Notes under the pieces: model-generated | The model's database searches: none | Seen by the model: only the letters and a program-made list of their open reading frames with translations | What the model was told of the DNA's origin: nothing | Source: Trichosporon coremiiforme | Lineage: Eukaryota; Basidiomycota; Tremellomycetes; Trichosporonales; Trichosporonaceae | Assembly: GCA_039545355.1 (NCBI GenBank) | Contig: BCJJ01000002.1 | Span: 1,831,518 to 1,895,517 of the forward strand | DNA: 64,000 bases | Direction of reading: 5' to 3' | Shown here: in pieces, positions 24,481 through 34,763 of the stretch | How positions within the stretch are numbered: the stretch's first letter is position 1 | Layout of the letters: every line of letters starts with the position of its first letter | Program-made: the position numbers and the translations under genes

Positions 24481-27400
24481 TCACCTAGCCCGCAGAAGCC
24501 GGGCAGTCAAGCCAACTAGGGCGGTTAAGTTCTCAGCGTTCGCCCAGCGCGCTTCAGCCTCCTCAGTGTCCATCGCCGCCGCATTACTGGCGAGGACTCT
24601 GACCTTGGCCAGCTTCAGGGCACCTGCGCGGTCCTTCTTCTTGGAGATCTTCGACCCTTGGAGCGCTACCAGACGAGTGGCGTACGTGAGAATGTCGTCA
24701 TCTGCAAGTGAAGAAAGCATCAGAAAACAGCACTGGAAACAGAGCTCCGCAACCGTCAGGACACACCAGTAGGTTCACTGCGCAGAATGTGCACGTCTTC
24801 GCACGCAGGGTCTGCGCACGACCCTCCGGCGGCTTCCGAGCGACAAATCGACGCAGCGGGATCCTTCTGCAGGAGACATGTTAGTATGATGGAGGAGACC
24901 AGGTTCCAGTCTACGTCAAGGCTTCTGGGCTCATTATCCTTGGACAGCAAGTCAAGTGACGAGGCAGCGAGTTGCGGATATGACGGGAGCAGAGGTCGGT
25001 AGGCGTGGAAATTCTGGGCGGCTCAGCGTCCGAAGGCGAAGGCTACCTACGCTGGTGCTTGAAGCTGCTGCCGGAGTTTCTGTTTGTCAGTACACAGGAG
25101 GATGGAACCAAGTCACCAGTTGCCTGAGAAATAGTCTCATCTGTGAGGTTAGCAGATAGAGTTGGGAATGGAACAGGAAACAAACCAATGGGCGCGGCGG
25201 CGACCATGACGGCGTCGGCTGCGAGGTCAGCTGGCAGCAGCGGCGGCACGCACCACCATCTTGTCCTACACTGCCAGAGGCAGCATCCAAGTCCGGATCC
25301 CCAGCCTTTCCCTTTCCTTTGTCTTTACGCCGGGCCCCAGCTTCGTCCGACTGTTTGCGCTCTTCCGCTGCCGCAAGCACTGCGGCCTCCACAACATCTG
25401 ACGAGAGACCTTCAACTCCAACGTTCTGCGCTGCTGCTGCAGCCTCTTCTACTCGTCGTACGTCCTCAGTCGGCGCTGGAGTGCTTGACGTCGAGGCACC
25501 TGGTGTACTGCGCGAGCTTTTCTTCGCGAGCATCCGTGCGGCAATCTGCTCCTTCAGCTTACGAATGCTTTCTGCCTTGGCCGCCAGAAGAGCTGCTGTG
25601 TCTGGTTCGGGGAACGGTGAAGGAATGACGATACGCGGGACAACGACAGCTGGTTGCGGAGACTCTTCATCTGAGCTGCTGTCGCTGTTACTGTCGTCAT
25701 CGAGACAAAGGACGAGACGGTTGGACCGCTGGGGTGCACCGAATGCACGGCGGTTCAGCATCACACGAGCCACCGATTTTGGCCTTCCAGAACTGTCGTT
25801 CAAATCTTCTGCGAGTGGTCGCTTGACACCACGCGAAGACGCGGTCCTCCGAAGGCTAGTGGATGTAACGACCACGGGAGGTGTAGGAGGAACGCTGGAA
25901 ATAGGTGTTGATGCGGTCGAGGCAGCTGCAGGGCTGTCTTCAATCTCGCCTTCTTCAAATTCTTCCTCGTCGATGTCCATAGGCACCTCGGCCGATGACC
26001 CTGTGACCTCACGCTCGAGCTTGGCAGCCTCTTCCGCAAGGTTTGGAACTGGAGGGGCCTTCTTCTTCTTCATACTTAAGCGCATACTCTCCAATGCCTT
26101 CCTTCGCACTTCCGCAAGATCGGTCGCTGATGCTGGGGACACAGCAGACGCTGGCGAAGCGGCTGACGCGGAGTCTCCTTCGGTCTTGTTAGGCACCGCA
26201 AGCGCTGCAGGTGTCGGGTGGCTGACCACCTCAGTCGTTAACAATGCGGGAGTGGGAGTCTGACCACCCTGGCGATCCTCTGCAGGAGCAGGGCAAGACG
26301 CGGACGCAGCGGACGCGCCGTTGACAGAGGTCGTGGTTGAGGGAGTTGACGGAGAGGGGCCCGGCGTCTGCGACGCATCCTCATCGCCGTAGTTCAGGAA
26401 TGTGGCGTGGTCCTTAACACTGTCGTAATCCCTGTGCCTCTTTGTCCGCTTCGGCTGTTGAGGTGGTGGCGGTGGGGGGAAGGAAGATAGCGAAGGCGGC
26501 GGAGGACGGAAGGCGGCAAAGTGTGGAAGGGTGGACAACGGGCTGGGAAGAATGGGGCTGGGCGCAATGGGCGTGCTCATCGCCGAAGCTGGTCGTGACA
26601 GGGGTCTGTAGGACTCTATCCGAACAGCTCCTCCTGACATTGGGCCCTGTGAGGGCGTCCAACTCGACGTAGGGATGATCCGCGGGATGCTAGGTCGGCA
26701 CGAAGAGGCTGGAGGGGCGGTCATTCGTTCGACGGCGGCTTCATTCTCGCTTTCCGACTCGGAGCTCTGTCGGACACTGTGCACTGCGACCTCGATGCTT
26801 GACGAGGGACTTGGGATCTCCGAAGGGGCAGACTGTGACGAGTCAACGGTCAAGCCAGCAGTTGCGCTTCGGGTCTCCGAGTCTTCCTCCCTGATCGGCG
26901 AGCGAGCCTGATGCCAGAGTGACTTGCGCGATTTGCTGCCAGCCACAATCTCTTCACAAACGCGCGTAACCAGGCCGGACGGGGCGCCATTGTCGATGAG
27001 AGTGTCGGGCTTGACGCCGTCGTGAAGTAAGTTGCGGATGATATCTAAGTACTGCTTCTCGTCCTCGTCAGACATGACTGGGTTATCAGCAGAATATAAA
27101 GAAGTTTCGACCTACTCTTGCCACCGGGAACAGGCAGCGTCTGCCGTTTCACTTCTCCCGCATTGTTGCTGATTGTGACTACGGTCGACCGTTTGATCTG
27201 TTCCTTGGGTGAATCGGGCAACGAGGCATCCTTAGACTTAGACACCGGGCCTGGTTTCGAGGCGGTCGCCGGCGGCAACGTCTTCCCTCCAGCTAACGTC
27301 GATGGCGTCGCGCTCACTTCCTTGCCGTTGTCGCCCTCACTAATCTCTCCATCTTCTTTATCTGTACCTTGAGGCTTGTCGGTGCGGCGCTTTTGAAGAG

Positions 27401-27551
27401 CTGACTTCAGGACTGCAGCTCTGAGAGCTGCGACATCGGGTGCAATGGACTCGGAGGGGGGCTCCGTTCCAGACGGCACGTCGGTAGGTTTGCTCGAAGT
27501 ATCGTGTTCAGCGCTGGGATCGGCGCTCATCTTCGACCAACCCGACCCCAT
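24481..27551 (-). CDS. Red1/ZFC3H1-like protein with zf-C3H1 finger (nuclear RNA surveillance)
   Basis: About 920 aa. Exon 1 (start 27551) joins through a short intron near 27080-27115 to a large exon, MSDEDEKQYLDIIRNLLHDG, with CEEIVAGSKSRKS. Long Ser/Pro/Ala-rich disordered sequence follows, with a proline run and an acidic EEEFEEGEIED patch. A helix then reads ESIRKLKEQIAARMLAK. The C-terminus is assembled from small exons at about 24760-25250. It contains NFHAYRPLLPSYPQL, then CRSEAAGGSCADPACEDVHI, a CX8CX4CX3H finger like the putative zinc finger (PF10650) of fission yeast Red1 and animal ZFC3H1. DDDILTYATRLV follows. That family bridges Mtr4-type helicase and the exosome in MTREC/PAXT. 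The small-exon joints, especially a possible intron before KDPAASICRS, are my reconstruction. Confidence 0.72.
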
Positions 27552-27844
27552 CTATGGCGAGGAGGATCGGAGCTCGGCGAAGGGCTAAGGATTCGCGAGC
27601 GACAGATGCTATGCTGGTCGATGGCGGGTAGTTGTTGTGTCGTCCTTGTGAAGTCCGCGTCTATCTAAGTACACGAATATCGGTCAACGGAGGCAAATTT
27701 GAGTTCGTGGCCCCGCGTTACTGACAAACGCGTTCCAGGCATTACAGATCGTGCTGATCACAACTCACGACTGGGCGATGCAGCACTGAGGAACCGGAAA
27801 TGCATGCAGGAAGTCTATGATCGTTAATAATGCAACATGATATT

Positions 27845-30161
27845 CTACAAAGCGGCTACTTGATGGTTGAACGGATCAACCATGTTCTTGAGGGCCTCCA
27901 GAAGCACTTCAGCACCGCGCTGAATGCCCCATACACTAACTTGTCGGAGTCGTTTCGAGTTGGCAGCCTCAGACGAGACATGGTGGGCGAGAGCGGAGTA
28001 AATTTGGTTGGAGATTGAAGTCATCAGGCCAGCCTCGAACAGTGTCCATGACCCATCGAAGTCCTTCAGCTCTGCTTTCACCTGGCAGTGGATCGGGATC
28101 AGAGTTCGGTTGGCGTTGATGAATGCGACGATGGGCCGGATGAGAGCGTTGTTGGTGACGCTCAGGTCGGAGGTAAATACAGGGACTGCAGCCTTAAGGT
28201 CACGGAAACGCAGGTCGATGTCGATCACGACTTGACGCTTGGTTTCATCCTGCTCGTCCGAATCCGATCCAGGGGCTCGGAGAGGCGGGCGAGCAAGCCT
28301 GGCTTGACCGGGGATGAGAGCTCCCGGGCCACAAGAGTCGATGGCGGCGATGGTGTCCGACATGTGGTCTCCGGCAGCATCGTCAGGATGAATGCCAGAG
28401 TGCGTGATCGTGGCGACGTTGCGGCCAATTTCTTCGAAGATAGCCATGATATCGACGTCATCGTCGTCGGGATGGAAGGGGAACTTGATGTCCAGCACTG
28501 CGTCCAGCTTTCCAGACGTGATCCACGAGATCGCACCAGTGTTTCCCGAAGCGAATTGGGCATGCTCAATCGGCAAGCCGTCGATGCGGAAGCGAGCCAT
28601 ACGCTTCACCGAGTGGCTGCTGTCACTGTGGTCTCCGTGCGGACCGCCAAGCTTTTGCGGCATGTGCAGACTGAAGAGACAGTTGTCGTACTGGCCGGTC
28701 ATAGACTCAGCGCTCAGCATGTCGTAGAAAAGCCAACGCTTGCGGAAAGGCTTGAATCTCGCATTGAAGATAGAAACGTTGAAAGGTCGTTGGCCGCCCG
28801 GATGATAGACAGTGACCAAGAAGTCCTCGACGATAAAGTTCTCGAGTTCAAAGTCGCCGGGACGGCTGGGGTGACGGTAGTCTGCCGGCTCCAGCGATTT
28901 CGTAGTGTCCCACCATACAGATCGTCGATCAATCACGCCTCGGACACCCTTAATCTTGGCGTCCTTCACGAGACCTTTTCCGTCCAACCACCTCGTGAAA
29001 CTGAGGGTCACGTCTATTTCGTCGAAGTTGAGGTCGAACATTGTGTAATTGTCGGCCTCAAGAGCTTTCTGAGGATGGAGATAGGTGTCAGGCGGGATCA
29101 GCGAAGACAAGTAGGGGATGGGGCTCGGCTGCGTCGACTTGTCGCCCTTCTGCGTCTTGTGCGACTTCGGGTCACTCTGAGGATCTTGAGGACGGCGCGA
29201 AACGTAGACATTGCGGAACGTGATCTTCGAGGCACCCCACTTCGGTACTATGGCAGACTCGAAGCTGTCTGTCAGCGACCAACCACGACTGAAAACTCAC
29301 ATGACCGTCACACCAGTTTCCGCCGTAAGATAGTCCGAAATCCAGCGGGCAACGTGCTCTTGTAATTGGAGAGAGTTGAGCGTGGCGAACACCGCGGACA
29401 CGAAAGTGGTGGTACCAAGAATGACCCAAAGAGCTGGGTGTGAGCTGACAAGTCTCGGCAGTTGATGATCCATAGCACTCACTGTTACCGACCACGAACC
29501 AACTGAAGAAGGCACTCAGGTCGTCAGTGTTGAAGCGGCGCCACCCTCGTATGAAGAACCACTTCAGGCGAATTCGAAGTCGTTGCCACCAGCTTTCGGC
29601 TGCGTTCAGCAGGTCCTCCTTCGTGAGGCGGTGCGGCAGATTGTGCGACAACTCTGAACTCCTGTTGATGAGGCGGCGAATGAAGGGCGAGTATTCGGAA
29701 ATGTGTACAGGGTGCGCTTGACTAGCGCTCGGTAACTGAGTCTTAGGTATTACAGGGGGCGTCACTTGGCATCGAGGACATGACGGTGGTTGCGTTGATG
29801 ATGCTGATGGCGATGATGGTTGTGATGGCGGTGGTGATGTTGGTTGCTCCGTGGGAGGTGCTGTTCCATCGTCGACACTCTTCTTCTGCGGCTTCGGAGG
29901 AATGGACGCGTTCGAGTTCCACCTGCGCGAGGCAGCCGGGAAGCGTCGGGGTATTGATGGAAGGGAGTGAGTTAGGGTCGATGACCGTCCATGACTTGTG
30001 AAGAAGGCATGGATGGTTGTATAGCGATCGGTATGCGCCTGGCGCACAGGATGGGTCGAGTGAGTCCAAGCAGACCGTGAGGACGTCGACGAACTCGCGC
30101 GCAATGGAGCCAAGAGGCGCGGGGTCAGGAGGTGAGCCATAGCTCGCCCGGAAGACACCAT
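27845..30161 (-). CDS. MDM31: MDM31/MDM32 family mitochondrial inner-membrane protein
   Basis: Three exons encode about 740 aa. The N-terminus from 30161 is basic and Ser/Thr-rich like a mitochondrial presequence; a second in-frame ATG at 30140 is possible. A Pro/Ser linker leads to LTKEDLLNAAESWWQRLRIR, RRFNTDDLSAFFSWFVVGN, a membrane segment TLWVILGTTTFVSAVFATLN, then ISDYLTAETGVTV and FESAIVPKWG. After NVYVSRRPQ comes the large intermembrane-space domain with DVTLSFTRWLDGKGLVKDA, GVRGVIDRR and FNARFKPFRKRWLFYDMLSA. Yeast Mdm31 and Mdm32 act in mitochondrial shape, mtDNA nucleoid position and cardiolipin homeostasis. Basidiomycetes usually appear to have one such gene, hence the MDM31 label. 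It diverges from NMD3 across 381 bp. Confidence 0.92.
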
Positions 30162-30542
30162 TCTGCCTGGTCAGCAGCTTATCACTGAAGCGCTGTCCTG
30201 TTGAGTGGATCAGGCAGTGACTCGGAGGCCTGTTGAAGAGCCGAAGGATGCGAGGAGTGCTGGAGGGGTGGAGAGCAAGCAAGAGGAACCCCGCGCCCCC
30301 TGCAAATCTACTGACGTAAATCGGCTACAGGCTCGGAAACTGATAAGCCGCGCAATGTCTTCCCAAGGTCACGTGGAGGAATGACGTGGGTTTGCTGTTG
30401 ATTTTGCCACCGGTATGCCGACGTTTCAGGGCTCGTGCGGGGCAGTTGCAATAATTTCTGAGACCTTCAGAACCACAGCGAACGCAGGGTTGGCTGCTTT
30501 ACATCTTAACTTTACCACTCCTTCGTGCGACACGATAGCAAA
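30162..30542. promoter_or_regulatory. Bidirectional promoter MDM31/NMD3
   Basis: A 381-bp region lies between divergent start codons. It contains a CACGTG E-box (in GGTCACGTGGAGG, about 30368-30380), a nearby TGACGT, and another TGACGTAA close to 30311. Such sites bind bHLH or bZIP factors in fungi. Their use here is inference. Confidence 0.5.
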
Positions 30543-32334
30543 ATGGAGTACGAACCCGACGCGGCTGGTCAAGAAAGCTATATCCTCTGTGCCGACTGTG
30601 GCACAGTCATTTCCTCGGCGAACGGCTCTGGACTTTGTGCGTACCGCAGAGTTGGCTGCTGACACATCACACGAGCAATGAACTGACAGTTGCAGGTGTG
30701 GGATGTCTCCGTAACTCTGTCGACATCACCGACGGTATCCCGAAAGAGTCCGTCGTCAACTTCTGCAAGGGTTGTGAGCGCTTCCTGTCTCCCCCTAACA
30801 CCTGGGTTGCTTGTCAGCCCGAGTCTCGCGAGCTTCTCGGTGAGTAACTTGCGTCATAAGATTGTGGTTGGGTGATTGCTGACCAGCAGCCATCTGTCTG
30901 AAGAAGATTGCCAAGCCTCTGCTCAAGGTCCGCCTGATCGATGCCCAGTTCATCTGGACAGAGCCTCACTCGCGCCGTATCAAGCTCAAGATTACGATCC
31001 AGAAGGAAGTTCTCGCCAACACCGTCCTCCAGCAAACCTTCGTCCTGACCCTTGTCGTCCAGACCGGTCAGTGCCCTGCCTGTACCCGTCTCGCCGCCAA
31101 AAACACCTGGAAGGCTAGTGTTCAGGTCCGTCAGAAGGTCACGCACAAGCGTACCTTCCTGTTCCTCGAGCAGCTCATCCTCAAGCACAACGCCCACAAG
31201 GACTGCACGAACATCAACGAGAAGCGCGATGGTCTCGACTTCTTCTACACTGAGCGCAACAACGCCATCAAGATGGTTGAGTTCCTTGCGTCCGTCGTCC
31301 CCGTTCGCGTGAAGGGATCCGAGCAGCTCATTTCGCAAGACACGCACAACGGCACGGCCAACTACAAGTTTACGTATTCGGTCGAAATCGTACCGATCTG
31401 TAAGGACGACCTCGTCTGTATCCCGAAGAACCTCGCCCGCCAATGGGGCAACATCTCGCAGCTGACAATCTGCTCGCGCGTCGGCAACACGATCCATCTC
31501 CTCGACCCCCTGACGCTGCAGCAGTCCGATGTGACCGCCCCCGTGTACTGGCGCCAGCCGTTCGAGTCGCTGGCTCAGACCTCTGACCTGGTTGAGTTCG
31601 TTGTGCTCGACATCGAGCCTACTGGAGTTCAGCGTGGACGCTGGGTTCTCGCCGACGCCCAGATCACTCGTGCTTCTGGATCAGGACAGGCCGCGGACGC
31701 GGACGGAATGGGTGACGACGGCATCTACCACGTGCGAACGCACCTGGGCGCGATTCTGCAGCCGGGAGACACTGTGCTCGGATTCGACCTGACGCACACG
31801 AACTTCAACAACGACGCGTTCGAGGGCATCGACCCGCACCGGATACCGCACGTGATTCTCGTGAAGAAGACGTACCCAAACCGCCGGAAGAAGAACCGCC
31901 CCCGCAACTGGAAGCTCAAGTCGATCGCCAAGGAGGCCGAGGAGGACACGACTGTCGGACGCGGAGCGCTCGGCCGCCGCGGTGGTGTGGACCAGAAGAA
32001 CGTCGAGCGCGACTACGAGCTCTTCCTTCGCGACCTCGAGGAGGACAAGGAGATGCGCCAGGCCGTCAATCTGTACCGCGCCGACGACGCACAGGACATG
32101 GAGGACGACGACGGCGACGTTGCCATGGGCGGCCAGAAGGGCTCGGGTATGCGCGGCGGAAAGCGCCGCGGAGGCGCCGCCACCCAGGCCGCATCTGCCA
32201 TGGAGGTTGAGGACGGAAACATCGCCGACGAGGACGATGACGGAACCGAGGAGGAGGACTTCCCCGAGATCGAGCTCGACGAGCTCCTCGAGAACTTTGA
32301 CGACATGGCGATCGAGGGTGAGGACGTCAACTAG
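30543..32334 (+). CDS. NMD3: 60S ribosomal subunit nuclear export adaptor NMD3
   Basis: Exons 30543-30636, 30696-30839 and 30890-32334 give 560 aa. The N-terminal zinc-binding part shows paired cysteines: ILCADCG, CVGCLRN, FCKGCERF and GQCPACTRL. The conserved body includes KVRLIDAQFIWTEPHSRR, the segment RDGLDFFYTERNNAIKMVEF, YKFTYSVEIVPICKDDLVC and NISQLTICSRVGNTIHLLDP. The tail (from about residue 430) has basic KKNRPRNWKLK, then acidic stretches ending EIELDELLENFDDMAIEGEDVN. This acidic, leucine-spaced end matches the place where Nmd3 carries its Crm1 export signal. The protein escorts pre-60S subunits out of the nucleus. The first donor is best read as GT in CTTTGTGCGT. Length is slightly above yeast Nmd3 (518 aa). 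Confidence 0.96.
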
Positions 32335-32447
32335 AACTTGTATAGGATTATCAATTCAATGCATTTTGCACATTGGTCTATTAGCTACCACACCGGCGAC
32401 AGATTGTCTGCCCGTCTGTTATCAGTTACTGATACCAAACCCCCAAC

Positions 32448-33557
32448 TCACCGTACGTATTTCCTGATCCACGGCTTCGCAACGGCTCGGATCTCTGCCG
32501 CATCGTGCTTGACGCCGGGCACGAGCTTGAACCCATACTTGATGCCGTGCGCGTCGAAGCTTGCCTTGAGGGCGTTCGTGCAGTCCAATCGTGACATCGG
32601 AGCCAGCGACCCATCAGGCTGAATGGGCCGCCAGTGGTCCTGGTCCCCGATGAGGAGCTGCACGACCGTCTCTCCGCTCTGCGTCCTCTCCGCGATCTTC
32701 TTTGGGTCGATACGAGAACCGTCTCTCCGTGTCGGAGCGCCGATGATACCGGCGGGCCAAGGCTCGTCGATGAGCGGTGTTGCCCGTCCCGGCGCGCCGA
32801 TGGACACAGCATGCAGTCGTTCCGGATACAGGTAGAGGAAGCGGTGCACGAACTGCCCTCCTCCGGAGAAGCCGATCAGCGCAAAGGTGCGCGTGTCGAC
32901 GCAGCCCCATTCGCGCTCGACCGTGTCGATCATTGCCAGCAGCACCTCGTCATATCGGATGATATCTCCTGATGCCGTCTCCCACTCCAGCTTCTTGAAG
33001 TTGTCCGGGCCATCGGGGAACTATCCGTCAGCAAGTGTACAGGCACGTCAACAACGACAAGCCACGGTCACGATCACGGGCTCAGCACATGTCCAGTCAA
33101 AGGATCAGGCCGGAGAGGTACGCGCCCGTGCACAACGGAGAAGACGACTCACCTTAATATCACATGGGAAGCACGGCGAGAGAAGGATACAACCCTCCTC
33201 CTCTGCAATATCCGCCCACTCGTCACGCAGCTTCTCCGCATCGCGCTTCGAGTCGTGGATGACAACCATGAGGCCGAACCCCTTCGGTCCCGCGCCGCGC
33301 CCAAACACGAACGTGCCCGTCATCGGTGAGTCGGTCAGCGACACTGTCTTCGGACCAGTCACGACGCCGTCGACGCCGACGTCCTCGCCCCGCGCACGGC
33401 GCGTGATCGGGTGGCTGCGCGGCGTGTACACGTAGAAGCTGAAGCGGGGGTCGGAGGGAAGTGTGTACGATGCGCTCTTACGCGCCGCCATGATCAGCGT
33501 CAGGTGGCCTGGCGGCGCGGCGTAGAGTGTCGAATGCTCCGATCCGGCGACTCCCAT
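32448..33557 (-). CDS. Alpha/beta hydrolase of unknown substrate (PHB-depolymerase/esterase-like)
   Basis: Exons 33557-33153 and 33020-32448 give 325 aa. A nucleophile elbow GFSGGGQ follows DTRTFALI, as in esterase and PHB-depolymerase-type hydrolases. The candidate catalytic acid lies near LLIGDQDHW and the histidine is in VPGVKHDA. The N-terminal half has FSFYVYTPRSHP and GFGLMVVIHDS. No signal peptide or membrane segment is evident, so the enzyme is probably cytosolic. I chose the ATG at 33557 for its strong GCCATGG context; an in-frame ATG at 33677 would add 40 residues of unremarkable sequence. The intron (33021-33152, 132 nt) is long for this genome. Its 3' end faces NMD3 tail-to-tail, 113 bp apart. 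The substrate cannot be told. Confidence 0.75.
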
Positions 33558-33840
33558 GGCTGCTGTAGAGTGAATGTGCACTGCTGAAGTGCACACATCA
33601 GCGCGAGTGACTGTGATCGCTGACTCGCTCATCCGGCCCGGAGTAGGTTGCCGACCAGCCGAGATTTTTCCGCTCATCGACGCGCTAGTGGTTTAGGTTG
33701 TTCCTGTGCAGCGCGCTAGCGCTGTGGCACTTCAACGCCTGCCCTCTCTTTCTTACGAGGGTTTCTGCAATCTCAGCACTTCCGCATCGTAAAAATACGT
33801 TTCTCGCATGCTCATGGAACTGAGAAAAAGCGAAAATGAA

Positions 33841-33933
33841 TGACCACTGACAGGATCGAACTGCCGACCTCCGCATGGACTGATAATCAACTGATTATTA
33901 GTACGATGCTCTAACCAGCTGAGCTAAGCGGCC
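33841..33933 (-). tRNA. tRNA-Ile (anticodon AAU) with intron
   Basis: On the minus strand the acceptor GGCCGCT pairs with AGTGGTC (with G-U pairs), the D arm is GCTC-AGCTGGTTA-GAGC, and the T arm is GGCAG-TTCGATC-CTGTC. The anticodon loop CTAATAA places AAT at positions 34-36, giving isoleucine. A 19-nt intron (plus-strand 33877-33895) follows position 37, the standard nuclear site. The discriminator base is A and no CCA is encoded. Internal A and B boxes are intact. Confidence 0.95.
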
Positions 33934-33972
33934 TTGGACGTTTGCAGAGATAAGGAAAGATCATGTCGCGGC

Positions 33973-34640
33973 TGTTGGAAATTACGTGTGTTGGAAATCA
34001 CGTGATTTTTTTCCCACGTGCCTCGCGGCACTCGGCCCGTACTCTGGTGTTCGACATCCTGTCAGCACCCCCGTTCTCAATGTTTCTATTGTTCTAGCTG
34101 AGAACATGTTCAACATGCTTCTTACACGCATTCTCGGCGCCAGCCTCGGCACCAGACATCGTACGACATCTTCCGATAGCTTGCAGCTAGTCTCTTTGTT
34201 CTCTAGCTGCTTGTAGATATATAAGTGGCCATCTGGCCATCCTATGCAACCACATTCTCAGTTGATCAGTTCAAGTCTAGCCACCCTACGAGCAACATCG
34301 TTGCTTGGGCCCCGGGCAGTCTAGATTTCTACATACGTGTGTTAGAATCTAAGTCGCTGGATGCCCAAGTAACGATGTGACTCGCAGCGCGACTAGACAG
34401 AACTGATCGATTGAGATGGGGTTGCATAGGACAACCAGGTGGCCGTTTACATATCTACAGGCAGCTAGAGTGCAATAAGGCTAGCTGCAGGCTGTCGGAA
34501 GGCGCGGGGGACGCCGAGAATGTGCGCAAAAAGCGTGTCCCGAACGAGAACAATAGAACATCAAAACGGGGGTGCTGCCGAGCATCGGGGTGACGGGCGA
34601 GAAATCACGTGATTTCCAACATATGTGATTTGTTTTCGGC
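33973..34640. mobile_element. Solo LTR-like element nested in an older copy, next to tRNA-Ile
   Basis: A 633-bp unit (33989-34621) begins TGTTGGAAATCACGTGATTT and ends with its exact reverse complement. TG...CA ends and the TGTTGG/CCAACA termini resemble Copia-type LTRs. It has a TATATAAG at 34218-34225 and no reading frame. Immediately left, TGTTGGAAATTACGTG (33973-33988) repeats its first 16 bases with one change. The flanks TACGTG and TATGTG agree at 5 of 6 bases, and right of it ATTTGTTTTC continues the pattern. The simplest reading is an insertion into base 16 of an older LTR of the same family. The older copy starts 40 bp upstream of the tRNA gene. A 20-bp terminal inverted repeat would also suit a MITE-like DNA element. 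Confidence 0.6.
34295..34378. repeat. Inverted repeat inside the LTR-like element
   Basis: ACATCGTTGCTTGGGC (34295-34310) and GCCCAAGTAACGATGT (34363-34378) are complementary at 15 of 16 positions, spaced by 52 bases. It could fold into a stem-loop in an element transcript or mark a smaller nested repeat. Confidence 0.7.
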
Positions 34641-34763
34641 AGCCCTTAGCGTCGCTCTGCATGCATACAGGTGACATGGGATTTGTATACGGGATCAAGC
34701 TACATGCAATTGGGTACAAGGTATGTTTGCGGACACACTATGATAAAGGTGCTCTACTGTAGT

